Shown here one piece after another: positions 51,583 to 62,140 of a stretch of 64,000 nt of DNA (its first letter is position 1; every line of letters begins with the position of its first letter). The stretch lies in NCBI GenBank assembly GCA_028829895.1, contig CM054182.1, positions 10,578,001 through 10,642,000 on the forward strand, in the 5' to 3' direction. The stretch comes from Sinotaia quadrata. Its lineage: Eukaryota; Mollusca; Gastropoda; Architaenioglossa; Viviparidae. The notes under the pieces were generated by a model. That model saw only the letters and a program-made list of their open reading frames with translations. It was not told where the DNA came from and searched no databases. A program made the position numbers and the translations under genes.

Positions 51583-51670
51583 TATCTATCTATCTATCTA
51601 TCTATCTATTTATTTATCTATCTATCTGTGTCTGTCTGTCCACCTATCTATCCATCTATCTATCCTGCTG
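51583..51670. repeat. (ATCT)n microsatellite
   Basis: An imperfect ATCT/ATTT/GTCT tetranucleotide run. Confidence 0.93.
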
Positions 51671-51985
51671 TGTGTTTGTTTGTGTGAACGCGCGTTTTAT
51701 AGGTTATATATAAATGAAAATTCAGAATATATTTAGGCGCATACTAAATGCAAACACCGAACAGGGAGCAGCGGTTAGTTATTGGGACGAATACACAAAA
51801 GATGCACCGATGTAAGACTGTTTTCAGTAGTAATTCATAAATATAAATATGAAACTGTACTTGTTTTTATGTATGACAAAACTAAATTTTAATACTAATA
51901 ACGTATTTTTATGTATACATTTAAAAAAATTATATCGAATAGATACAGCACTAGATAAAGACATTCGTTTTGACTTTTATCAGAA

Positions 51986-52062
51986 ATCATTTAATCAGTA
52001 TGCAGATAATTTATTTAATCAGTACGCAGATAAATCATTTAATCAGTACGCTGATAAACTGA
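51986..52062. repeat. 24-bp repeat x3
   Basis: TTTAATCAGTACGCAGATAA occurs three times at 24-base spacing. Confidence 0.85.
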
Positions 52063-52277
52063 TAGTAAGGCTGATAAAAATCCTAGACAGAGAGATGGAG
52101 TGAGAGAAAAGTGGATAGAGGGGTAGATACATGAGCTTAGAAAGATAAATAGGTAGGCAGAGGGATGAGTGGATGCTTAGATGGATTCACTACAAAGTGG
52201 GTGGATTTGTCGACAAGCATGTTGATAGATGGAATTATAGATGAGTCAATAAAAAGGTTTTACAAATGAAACAACTT

Positions 52278-52660
52278 GGAGTTACACATGGTTATAATTG
52301 TTCTTTTATAGTAGTTTGGAGTTACACATGGTTATAATTGTTCTTTTATAGTAGTTTGGAGTTACACATGGTCATAATTGTTCTTTTATAGTAGTTTGAA
52401 GTTACACATGGTCATAATTGTTCTTTTATAGTAGTTTGGAGTTACACATGGTTATAATTTCATAATTGTTCTTTTATAGTAGTTTGAAGTTACACATGGT
52501 CATAATTGTTCTTTTTATAGTAGTTTGGAGTTACACATGGTCATAATTGTTCTTTTATAGTAGTTTGGAGTTACACATGGTTATAATTGTTCTTTTATAG
52601 TAGTTTGGAGTTACACATGGTTATAATTTCATAATTGTTCTTTTATAGTAGTTTGGGTGG
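52278..52660. repeat. 40-bp minisatellite x~9
   Basis: GGAGTTACACATGGTTATAA followed by TTGTTCTTTTATAGTAGTTT repeats about nine times. Two copies carry a short extra TTTCATAA insertion. Confidence 0.95.
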
Positions 52661-53080
52661 AGTTGACTGTATTTTCCACTCTCCTCTCAAATAAGATACC
52701 TTTTCACCGTGCTCATTATCTAAAGTTTCCAATTTTTTTTTATATAAAATAAATTATTTTTAAAGAAAAGAAATTTGACAATACTTCTTCATTGTGATTT
52801 ATTTTCTTAATAATGTTTTTACACACTACGAGCTCACATAATTTCGGAAGCAATATTTGTTTTCGGCGATAGTTGTGAATCTTCAGGTGCAGGCGCCATT
52901 GACAGATTTATCTCCATCACCTGAGCTCTATTCCACAAGATCAATTTTGCCGCTACCTGTCCCAATAGCGCATCTCCCTGCTCTTTTGTCAGTCTCGCAG
53001 CGAAGAACAGCCAACATCCGGTAACCAGGAAACAACGTCTGCTACAGTGTTCTCGCGAGATGTTTAGGACGAGAAAGCAA

Positions 53081-53140
53081 GTGATAAGTGTCTGATAAGA
53101 GAATGGGTTCGATCCCCTTTGGTATACGAGTGGAGTGGTG
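53081..53140 (+). ncRNA. tRNA-like B-box element (possible SINE remnant)
   Basis: GGGTTCGATCCC resembles an RNA polymerase III B box (consensus GGTTCGANNCC). No convincing A box or cloverleaf could be drawn, so this is at best a tRNA-derived SINE fragment. Confidence 0.2.
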
Positions 53141-53250
53141 ACAGTTTGGGTCGGTATGATTCCCAGGCGAGGGGTAGTCTATTGATCCTGTAAGGCAATT
53201 TTGTGAAACTGCAACTGGACATTGTGGGTAATGACAGAAGGCGTGTTCCA

Positions 53251-53502
53251 TCTATCTATCTATCTATTCATCTATCTGTCTGTCTGTCTATCTATCTATT
53301 TATCATCCATCCATCCATCTATCTATCTATTTATCATCTATCTATCTATCTATCTGTCTGTCTGTTTGTCTATCTATCTGTCTATCTATCTATCTGTCTG
53401 TCTGTCTATATAATTGTCTGTCTTTCTGTCTGTATCTATCTGTCTGTCTTTCTGTTTATCTATCTATCTATCTCTATCTATCTATCTATCTATCTGCAGT
53501 AC
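53251..53502. repeat. Compound ATCT/GTCT microsatellite
   Basis: About 250 bases of ATCT with GTCT, ATTT and CCAT interruptions. Confidence 0.95.
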
Positions 53503-54349
53503 AAGCAAAAGCAGGCCGTAGTGCCAATAGTATAATGCTGGCCTCGAGCTCAAGGACTTCGATAGTCGAGATGAAAAAATAATGGCGATTCTTGCAGTTA
53601 ATCGCTCAATAGCCCAAGGTGGTAAACCTGTTTTCTTTTCTTTTGGATGGCACTATACAATATTCCATGGTCATTAATCTGAAGGTCACTTGGCGTTTTA
53701 AAATTCAGAGAGTACTTCATTCTAGCAATAACAACAAGAACTGCTCTCAGAAAATCCTCCCAATATCCAGTCATGTCTTTAATATACGTACCAATAGCAC
53801 ATCTTCCCCCATCCACCCCCACCCCCGCGCAACTTAAATATCTCAAGCAACTGTCTTCAAAATCAGCAAAAGTTGGAAAGGGAAACTAAATCTAAATCAG
53901 ATTACACAACATCGCGTGTAACTGATCTCTAAGGTACCTCATCCGACACTCTCAGAATTTTCGCCCGTATGATGTAGACAGTGAGGACATGTTTAATGAA
54001 GAAAATAATACTCTTCTCACACTCAGCGGGTTGCCATGCAGACAGGTACCCGCTTTGTAATTATTACATTATCAACCAGCAGTTCATCCGCCGGCGATTT
54101 CTTAAATGACCATTAAGTTAGTCGATTGGAAGCGGAAAAAGAAATAAAACACTGACATATAAAAGCTTGAGATAGATTTATAATCTTTTATTAAAAAATA
54201 TAATAACAACAATAACAGAAGCTCGAGGTATTGCCAAGTGAAGAAACAATACGCCGCGCCTATTTTTTTTTTGTTGTTTGTTGTTGTTTCCATTTGTATT
54301 CTTATACACCTCCATCTAACCCCTTCCCAACCCTTACATGAGGAATCCT
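53503..54349. other. Spacer before the HELT-like promoter
   Basis: No gene or ordered repeat was recognised. Confidence 0.5.
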
Positions 54350-54871
54350 CATTTCACACGATACATTAACTTGCAATTAGAAGAGTGCGCATATGCGCAC
54401 TGTGCGCGTGCCACTCTCCTGGTCACGTGACAAGTCGCGTGCTTTTCTTGTAACCTGAGGCAGCTGCACGTGCGGGCGCCACTGTCCCGCCACGTGCCCA
54501 GTGAGTAGAGCATGCTAAAGATGGCGATAAATGCCTTGTCCCCACCAGGCGCAAGGTCACTCCACTCTTCCCCCATTTCTATTTTTTTCACTTCATACGC
54601 ACCAGACACTTGCTACACGAGCGTCGAGACTGAAACGAGATGAACCCCGTGTGTTACTCTGGGTTTTCCTTCCTGCCATTCAGATTTGAGAGAGCCGGCG
54701 GTCACGTAAGTTTTGACGTCACCTGCGCGAGAACGTAGGCGCGCACACCGAGACTTTCGACAGGCACGTGGAACTAACTGGCACGTCCAAACTTCACTCA
54801 AGAGTTTTCAGCAGTCAGTCTGCGAGCGTCGCCTGCAAGAGACAGTGACGGTTGGATGTGGACGTACCGAC
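54350..54871 (+). promoter_or_regulatory. CpG-rich promoter region of the HELT-like gene
   Basis: Base composition changes sharply from AT-rich to GC/CpG-rich here. Four CACGTG E-boxes lie at 54424-54429, 54467-54472 (overlapped by a CAGCTG), 54491-54496 and 54765-54770, and a palindromic TGACGTCA (CREB/ATF type) at 54714-54721. HES/HEY-family repressors and other bHLH proteins bind E-box/N-box sites, so autoregulation is possible but inferred. No clear TATA box. Confidence 0.6.
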
Positions 54872-54898
54872 ATGTCTAGCCGAAAAAGAGAACGTATG
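54872..54898 (+). CDS. helt: HELT-like bHLH repressor, exon 1
   Basis: Exon 1 encodes MSSRKRERM and ends at a GTATGT donor (54899). This donor was preferred over the consensus-looking GTAAGT four bases later because only it keeps phase 0 with exon 2. The short basic N terminus fits vertebrate HELT, which also has only a few Lys/Arg-rich residues before SHKVIEKRRRDRIN. The frame stays open upstream of this ATG (to 54713), so a longer N terminus is formally possible, but the upstream residues look non-conserved. The gene encodes a DNA-binding transcriptional repressor; in vertebrates HELT acts in GABAergic neuron specification. Confidence 0.7.
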
Positions 54899-54929
54899 GT
54901 ATGTAAGTTATGGTTGACTAAATAATAGG

Positions 54930-55500
54930 TTAAGTCAAGATTTCCTCACTGGCAAATAAGTTATTTAAGATTTACTCACTGATAAATATGCTAATGAAGA
55001 TTTACTCACTGGCAAATAGGTTAGTCAAGATTTCCTCACTGATAAATATGCTAATGAAGATTTACTCACTGGCAAATAGGTTAGTTAAGATTTCTTCACT
55101 CACTGACTAATAGGCTAGTCAAGATTTCCTCATTTGGAAACTAGGTTAGACAAGTTTTTCTCATTTGGCAAATAGATTAGTCAAGATTTCTTCATCTGGC
55201 AAATAGGTTAGTAAAAGTTTCTTCATTGGCAAATAGGTTAATCAAAATTTCCTCACTGGCAAATAGGTTAGTCACGATTGATTCTTCAGTGAATAGGTTG
55301 TCAAGATTTTCTCATTGGCAAATGGGTTAGTCAAAATTGATTTATTGGGAAATAGATTAAAGATTGGCTCATGAGGAAGTAGGTTAGGCAAATTGACTCA
55401 CTGGCAAATAGGTTAGTCAAGATTGACTCATTGGCATACAGATTAGTCAAGATTGACTCTGGCAAATAGGTCAGTCAAGATTTACTCACTGGCATTTATA
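54930..55500. repeat. Degenerate ~30-bp tandem repeat
   Basis: CACTGGCAAATAGGTTAGTC and AAGATTTACT recur nearly twenty times with variable spacing. Confidence 0.85.
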
Positions 55501-55903
55501 GGTCAAGAGGCACCCGTTATTAAAATAAGTTGGTCAGAAGTCAGGTTTTGAGCAATTTGTCTAGAAACTTTTAACTTTGGGTGTCAATGGTTTCCGCATA
55601 CAAGCGTTGATAAAAGAGAGGAAGACTAACAAATAAATAATATCTTATAGCGGAGACACTGAAACTATCTTTCGTTGATAGGGGGGGGGTCATACATCAG
55701 AGAAAATTATGCTTACTGCATACTTAGTCATTTAGGACTAAGGGGGCGGAGACGTTGTGAGGTTCACACACAACAGCAGCTTTCAAAGCAGGATAACTGT
55801 CGCGTTCATGAAATGGTACAGCAGTTACTTTGGCGGAAAGAATAAGTGTATTGAAATTAAACTGAATGTGATGTTCAGTATTGTTTTTATCTTCTTTTTA
55901 TTT

Positions 55904-55904
55904 G

Positions 55905-55952
<48 letters not shown>

Positions 55953-55962
55953 GCACGCACAC
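55904..55962. repeat. (AC)n microsatellite
   Basis: An AC dinucleotide run ending in CGCA repeats. Confidence 0.97.
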
Positions 55963-56309
55963 TATTTTTTTAAATCCACACGTAGCTAATGTTTCTGAAT
56001 TAGCAATTCTTTAAATCTAACCAGTATTTACTGATATAAAATTAGCAAAACACTATTTCGTAATATATTTCATCGGTGCAGCGGTAGGTAAATTGAGTGG
56101 TTTTAATTTATGGACTAATGTAAGAATAGTTGTTTTGTTTGTCTGCTAGTTGTTTGTCTCTTTTGTTTGCAGCATTTTTGTTGAATGCTATTACATTAGA
56201 TACTGAGCTTAAGTTTCCAGTTTGAATGAAAAAATAATAAAATAAAAAAACAAACTAAGAACTTGTAGAAGAACAAGCAAATCCGAGTTCATGAAATGCC
56301 GCGTGTTCT

Positions 56310-56830
56310 TCTAGTACGTATACATGTGTATGTAGGTGTGTGATTGTGTGTGTATAGGTATATGCTTGTGTGTATTATATAGATGTGTAATTGTGTGTAT
56401 GTAGGCGTATAATTGTGAGTGTATGTAGGTGTGTACTTGTGTGTATATAGATGTGTGATTGTGTGTGTGTGTGTGTATATATAGGTGTGTGCTTGTGTAT
56501 ATTATAGATGTGTAATTGTGTGTAGGTAGGCGTGTGATTGTGAGTGTATGTAGGTGTGTGATTGTGTGTGTATAGGTGTGTGATCGTATATATATGTATA
56601 TATAGGTATGTAATTGTTTTATATATGTGTATATGTAGTGTATAGATTGTATGAGTGTATGTAGGTATGTAAGTGTGTGTATGTAGGCGCGTGATTGTGA
56701 GTGTATGTAGGTGTGTGGTTGTGTGTGTGTGTTAGGTATGTGATTGTGTGTGTATTAGGTATGTGATTGTGAGTGTATATAGGTGTGTGATTATGTGTGT
56801 ATGTAAGTGTGTGATTGCATGTGTGAAAAC
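56310..56830. repeat. Degenerate TG-rich minisatellite
   Basis: Loose copies of GTGTGATTGTGTGTGTATAG, alternating with GTAGGTGTG. Confidence 0.85.
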
Positions 56831-57099
56831 CTATAACCAAGTACTGATTGCGATGGTCATCCAGAGTGAGAATAGGAACGGCATACATGCTTTCTAGCGA
56901 AGAATCAAATATATCTATTTATGCATCTTGAAAACTATTTGTTGATATAATTCTTAGTTATATTAATTATGCAGTATAAAAAGTCGTTCATCATTTGCAT
57001 CTACGATGACAATGAATCGTTGTGCGTCAGCGTGCCCAGTCATTTCTTAGAATAATTTTCCTTTCCCTTCGGTCAGATCTAACTATTTCTGCTATCAAT

Positions 57100-57445
57100 C
57101 CCTGTACACAGTGTGTCTAAGTAGTCTTCATGTCCCTGTATACAGTGTGTCTAAGTAGTCTTCATGTCCCTGTACACAGCGTGTCTGTGTAGTCTTTATG
57201 TCCCTGTACACAGTGTGTCTAAGTAGTCTTTATGTCCCTGAACACAGCTTGTCTAAGTAGTCTTCATGTCCCTGTATAAAGTGTCTCTAAGTAGTTTTTA
57301 TGTCCCTGTACACGGGCGTGTCTAAGTAGTATTTATGTCCCTGTATACAGTGTGTCTAAGTAGTCTTCATGTCCCTGTACACAGCATGTCTAGGTAGTCT
57401 TTATGTCCCTGTACACAGCGTGTCTAAGTAGTCTTCATGTCCCTG
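57100..57445. repeat. 34-bp minisatellite x~10
   Basis: CCCTGTACACAGTGTGTCTA followed by AGTAGTCTTCATGT repeats with 34-base spacing (57100, 57134 and on). Confidence 0.93.
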
Positions 57446-58134
57446 TACATAGCGTGCCCAATCATTCCTTATCATAATTTCTCTTTCACTTCGGTCAGAT
57501 CTGACCACTTATACTAGGAATCCCAGTACACAGTGTTTCTAACTAACCATGTCCCTGTACATAATTTTGCCTGAACTATTACTTCATTCCATGTATCAGT
57601 GTGCACATTTATACATGACCGATCATTTCCGTTTCTTCAATTATGCCTGCCTCATCACCTCCTTAAATGTATCCCTGCACACAATTATGCCTCATTCACC
57701 ACTTTTCCATATACCCATGTAAACATTTATACATGACCGACCACTTCCATGTATCCCGGTATCCATTTATGCCTGACTCACTACTTTCATATATCCCTAT
57801 GCCTAGTTGTGCCCTAATGACTACTTCCATGTATCCCTGTACACAAGCCTGAGTTACCACTTCTTATTGTTTGTCCTATACACATATGTGCCTGACCACT
57901 TCCTTCCATATGCTAACACTTATCTGTTAACATGTAACTTAACAACCTATTTCTAGTATGCAACATAGGATAACCTATTCGTTTCTTGGACATAACGGTG
58001 CTAACCAATATGTTTCTTGCATGTAAAGGTGTTCTGTAGATGTACCATGCGAAAACGAATTGTTTCTTTCTTGTAATCTTGCATAACCGACCTGTTCCTT
58101 GCACGTAATTGCATGACCAGTATTCTATTATATA

Positions 58135-58325
58135 ACAATGCAAGACCGGTATCCCTATTGTGTAACAGTGCACGACCGGTTTCCCTATTGTGTAACAGTG
58201 CACGACCGGTATCCCTATTGTGTAACAGTGCACGAACGGTATCCCTATTGTGTAACAGTGCACGAACGGTATCCCATTTGTGTAACAGTGCATGACCGGT
58301 ATCCTACTGTGTAACAGTGTCTGTA
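58135..58325. repeat. 30-bp minisatellite x~6
   Basis: GACCGGTATCCCTATTGTGT followed by AACAGTGCAC repeats at 30 bases. The array ends less than 40 bases before the exon 2 acceptor, so it lies where the branch point would be expected. It is open in several frames because 30 is divisible by three. Confidence 0.93.
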
Positions 58326-58361
58326 ATAACCGGTGTTCCTGATTTCTTTTGCCCATTCCAG

Positions 58362-58463
58362 GAGCAGACATCTCACAAGGTGATTGAAAAGCGGCGGCGT
58401 GACCGGATCAACAGCTGTTTAACAGAACTTAGTCAGGCAGTGCCCGCCATCTTTTCAAAGCAG
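58362..58463 (+). CDS. helt: HELT-like bHLH repressor, exon 2 (basic region and helix 1)
   Basis: Exon of 34 codons between a TTCCAG acceptor and a GTCAGA donor, phase 0 at both ends. It encodes EQT then SHKVIEKRRRDRINSCL and TELSQAVPAIFSKQ: the complete basic region, helix 1 and the start of the loop. SHKVIEKRRRDRIN is diagnostic. HES proteins have a Pro (KPIMEKRRRARIN) and HEY proteins a Gly (RGIIEKRRRDRIN) in the basic region, while HELT has neither. The Glu and Arg residues that contact E-box DNA are present. The intron falls in the loop, as is usual in this family. Confidence 0.9.
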
Positions 58464-58616
58464 GTCAGAGCAGTTAACATGAAGCGACCACTCTCAGATT
58501 TGTACTTTCATTTAGTTTAATGGCGGGGTGGCTGGAAGGTCGGGTAGTAATAAACCCATACACTGTTAATTGTACGCTGTACAAGATACGGTGCAAATGT
58601 ATCACTGATGCCAAAC

Positions 58617-58918
58617 AGTTAACTAATAAATAAACAAGAGAAATTCTCTTTACCAATTGATAAATAAATAAACAAGAGAAATTTTCTTTACCAATTGATA
58701 AATAAATAAACAAGAGAAATTCTCTTTACCAATTGATAAATAAATAAACAAGAGAAATTTTCTTTACCAATTGATAAATAAATAAACAAGAGAAATTCTC
58801 TTTACCAATTGATAAATAAATAAACAAGAGAAATTTTCTTTACCAATTGATAAATAAATAAACAAGAGAAATTCTCTTTACCAATTGATAAATAAATAAA
58901 CAAGAGAAATTTTCTTTA
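58617..58918. repeat. 38-bp minisatellite x8 with alternating variants
   Basis: CAATTGATAAATAAATAAAC followed by AAGAGAAATTCTCTTTAC, eight copies at 38 bases. Copies alternate strictly between ATTCTCTTT and ATTTTCTTT, so the real unit is a 76-bp dimer amplified four times. Confidence 0.93.
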
Positions 58919-59106
58919 TCATACAAAAAGTACGACTTACAATCGAATCAGTGTGTCATACAAAAAGTACGACTTACAACCGAATCTGTGTGTCATACAA
59001 AAAGTACGACTTACAACCGAATTAGTGTGTCATACAAAAAGTACGACTTACAACCGAATCAGTGTGTCATACAAAAAGTACGACTTAACAATCTAATCAG
59101 TGCATC
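58919..59106. repeat. 37-bp minisatellite x5
   Basis: TCATACAAAAAGTACGACTT followed by ACAACCGAATCAGTGTG, starting at 58919, 58956, 58993, 59030 and 59067. It directly abuts the 38-bp array. Confidence 0.93.
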
Positions 59107-59868
59107 ATACTTTATAAAAACTGCCTTGCATTCGCTATTCGAGTTGTCACTTCCTTGCATGATAAAAGCGACATGAATTAATATCACGTAACGTATTCAA
59201 TAAATTTGCTACATTGTGTTCACATTGAGTTCTTAAACTTTGACCTAGATATGCCAAGCCAGTAGGTCATGTTGCGGCGCGGAGAGAGTAGTTTAAAAAG
59301 TTCAATTAATAGTATGCAACGACGTCAGAACGGGTGTGCGCTTGAAGAGCGGTCTTGTTCGAATTGAATGAGTTCGTTAATTCAACCTTAGAGCAGCGAT
59401 TCTCCAGGTATGTGTGCCATGAAATTGAGAGCCAACAAAAAAGTATTTTTATTAAAACGGGAAAATAAGAGGAAATATTAAAATAGGTGTCAAGTATTTT
59501 CAACAAAGTTATTGATTAATATAAGAGGAACAAGTAAAGTGTAAGCAATGCAAACTGGAACGGTGAAAGTTAATGAGTCAATAATTACATTTGTATAATT
59601 GTGGTGTGCCGTTATATCCTGCGAAACAACGTGCCGCGAGCTAAGAAAGTTTGAGAAACATTGCCTTAAAGAAAAATGCCTACAACCAAGCGTGTTATGA
59701 AGATGTTCGTCTGTCGGGGCCAAGTTGTGATGATTATAAGTGTAGACATACGGATAGACACAGAGGGAAAGAGAATGAGACAGATAATGTATAGTCAGCA
59801 GTAACAGATACTAATAGCAGTTATCTCAATACATGTATATTACATTGTTTTTTTCTCTTTCCTCTCAG
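59107..59868 (+). other. Rest of HELT-like intron 2
   Basis: No feature was recognised except the strong polypyrimidine tract and CAG acceptor at the 3' end (59850-59868). Confidence 0.5.
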
Positions 59869-59965
59869 ACATCCGGAAAACTGGAGAAAGCTGAGATCCT
59901 GGAAATGACAGTGGAGTACCTGAGAGCAGTACACGTGACGGACATAGGCATCCGTTTTGACAACG
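59869..59965 (+). CDS. helt: HELT-like bHLH repressor, exon 3 (helix 2)
   Basis: The exon follows a long pyrimidine tract ending in CTCAG and encodes TSGKLEKAEILEMTVEYLR then AVHVTDIGIRFDN, closing the loop and forming helix 2. It joins exon 2 in phase 0 and ends before GTAATT in phase 1 (a G left over). KLEKAEILEMTV is the invariant helix 2 core of the HES/HEY/HELT group. The following Orange domain and any C-terminal tail are not found before 64000, so the gene is partial here and continues to the right. Confidence 0.88.
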
Positions 59966-60443
59966 GTAATTCACTATGTTCTGAATTAACTTCTATTGTG
60001 CTTAGCAGCTATCCTAGCATAACGCTTTGAGTTAAATATAGTCGACATATTCTTAGCTAAAAGATGTCAGCGAAATGTTTGAGTTTATATATATATGCTT
60101 CACTGGACTACAAACTTAAATTAATATCTGTCGTCCAGTAGAATTATAGAAAATATTAAGGCCGACATAACGTATATTTAGCTAACTACTATCGTAAAGT
60201 GGAATTGTAGGAATTGTTAGGGCCTAAACATGTATTTAACTAAACAGTTGTCGTAAAAGAAAATTAATTGGTTTCACTTACAGTGCAACACTGTAACACC
60301 TATAGTACAACACTGCAAACTATTAGATAATACAGGTACCATACATACCAAACATATACATTACAGGTTTGCCAGAATGACTGCTGTGATTCTTCACGCT
60401 TCTTACAGTAGGCCCTCTCGTCTACTGCGTTTCGCAAACAAAA

Positions 60444-60618
60444 CCTTTCCCCTTAATAAAACACAGACGTAATAACGACCTTTCCCCTTAATAAAACACA
60501 GACGTAATAACGACCTTTCCCCTTAATAAAACACAGACGTAATAACGACCTTTCCCCTTAATAAAACACAGACGTAATAACGACCTTTCCCCTTAATAAA
60601 ACACAGACGTAATAACGA
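60444..60618. repeat. 35-bp minisatellite x5
   Basis: CCTTTCCCCTTAATAAAACA followed by CAGACGTAATAACGA, five near-identical copies at 60444, 60479, 60514, 60549 and 60584. Confidence 0.96.
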
Positions 60619-61311
60619 AACTAATAGACAGTACGAAGAATCTCTTACAATATCTAATTTTCACTTCAGTAGTGGCAGTCGAAGCATTATCTGAAGCCAT
60701 TTTCCAAAAAATTCAAAAACTTAATTCCAACAATTTACTAAAATAGTGTATCCTGATAAGGCTTACACTCATCTCCTGAAGAACTGCAATGCAGTTCACT
60801 GTGTCTCAGTGTGTCCTATGGAGTAAAGCGTTTTCCCTAGCGACCGACGTTATGAATGGATGCCCAGTAACTGCTTCTGTTTACCAGCTCTTGGTCGTTC
60901 GATTTTTATACCGTGCTTATTGAGAGCTAGCAGCCGAATAGCCATCGAATAAGGTCGCAAAGGAAAGGTGCGTACTACCTGTATTAGCTACCAGAAGTGG
61001 TAAAAGGCAGCTTTGTTCTGTACAGCACGGCACTACAGGCTGTCAGTGGAATACAATAGCATCGAATTCAATGTCGTCTTGACAGACACAGACCCTAGGC
61101 ATTACTGATCCTGGAATAGACATTGCCAAATTATATTGAAGATAGAAAGTTATTTCCCCCTATGAAAGTTCCTAATATTCTGTCCAACATTTATGCCGGT
61201 AGAAATATTTTACATAAATATGCTATGTTCCAGAGCTGAAATTGCGACTTTTTGCACATCTTCCTCTGATCAGTGTCCACGAAACTAGTGAAAAACTATT
61301 TTCTGACATAG
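60619..61311. other. Non-coding, nothing recognised
   Basis: Probably intron of the HELT-like gene. No exon with Orange-domain features was seen. Confidence 0.45.
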
Positions 61312-61500
61312 ACACAAGATCAATCTGGAGTTCAAATGTCAGTGTCACTGACATAGATTTACCAGATCAGAATCTGGAGTTCAAATGCCAATGTCACTGA
61401 CACAGACTTACAGATCAGAATCTGGAGTTCAAATGCCAGTGTCACTGACACAGACTTCCCAGAGCAGTATCTAGAATTCTAATGTCAGTGTTGTGGTGCG
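61312..61500. repeat. ~49-bp repeat x4
   Basis: CAGATCAGAATCTGGAGTTC followed by AAATGCCAGTGTCACTGACA occurs four times at 48-49 bases, with the last copy more diverged. Confidence 0.9.
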
Positions 61501-61570
61501 ATGCAACTAACTCATCACCGTGGCTGGCGTATCAGTTGAAAGTGGCTACATTTCACCCTGGTGCTCCAAT

Positions 61571-61596
61571 ATACACACACGCGCGCGTGCGCGCGA
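61571..61596. repeat. Alternating purine/pyrimidine run
   Basis: An ACACAC run passes into GCGCGCGTGCGCGC, a Z-DNA-prone alternating stretch of about 25 bases. Confidence 0.8.
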
Positions 61597-61959
61597 CCTA
61601 CTGTATGTTCGATTATCAGAATTCGCCCACATGCACGCAATATTCTAACAAACATGTACATTTAACATGTACTTTCACTCAACAATGAGTGCACTAAATA
61701 AGTGCATAAATAAATTTGTCTCAACGAAAGAAAGACACCCCACACACTCACCAAATAAATGCGAAACAGCACTGTGAAAATGTCAACAGTCCACCTCTCA
61801 ACCTTTCATCGCACTCTCCTTCAGTCCTCATCTCGGCTTCCGACCACCTCGCACCGATTACTTGCTACAGCACCACTCACATAAAGGCATGAGGCACCTC
61901 TTCCCTCCCAACCCCATTAGCTCCGGTCTTTCGGAGGCATCCGGCAGTGTTACGTCAGA

Positions 61960-62140
61960 ACGTTTACGTAACCTTTTCTCTGACGTGCACATGCCACGCA
62001 CATAACTTCGGCACGTGCCTCGCGTGAATGCGCACACCGGCACGTGACTCGGCACGTGACTCGGTACATGGGTCTCGTTCGTAAGCCGAGTAAAAAGCGC
62101 GGTATCCAAACATGGCCGAGGGGCAGGTGCACGTGGCAGG
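61960..62140. promoter_or_regulatory. CpG-rich E-box cluster
   Basis: Four perfect CACGTG sites lie within 124 bases (62012-62017, 62041-62046, 62053-62058, 62130-62135), in a CpG-rich island set in AT-rich DNA. It lies about 2 kb after exon 3 of the HELT-like gene. It may be an intronic enhancer, an alternative promoter or the promoter of another gene. Confidence 0.5.

Larger units (their letters stand above)
54899..58361 (+). other. HELT-like intron 1 (3.46 kb), minisatellite-rich
   Basis: It begins with GTATGT and ends with a pyrimidine-rich tract and CAG. It is filled with tandem repeats: 54930-55500 degenerate CACTGGCAAATAGGTTAGTC units, 55904-55962 an AC run, 56310-56830 degenerate TGTGTAT units, 57100-57445 a 34-bp array and 58135-58325 a 30-bp array. 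Confidence 0.65.

Noticed and set aside
53081..53140. A true tRNA gene at the B-box-like motif
   Set aside because: No acceptor stem, A box or cloverleaf could be built; kept only as a low-confidence SINE-like remnant.
54713..54871. Longer N terminus for the HELT-like protein (in-frame ATG at 54713)
   Set aside because: The extra 53 residues look like translated promoter sequence. The short MSSRKRERM start fits the length of vertebrate HELT.
58113..58371. Frames on both strands over the 30-bp array before exon 2
   Set aside because: Repeat translation only; the exon itself starts at 58362.
61482..61688. Open frame as Orange-domain exon of the HELT-like gene
   Set aside because: No Orange-domain-like residues and no suitable phase-1 acceptor; other frames between 59966 and 64000 also lack it.
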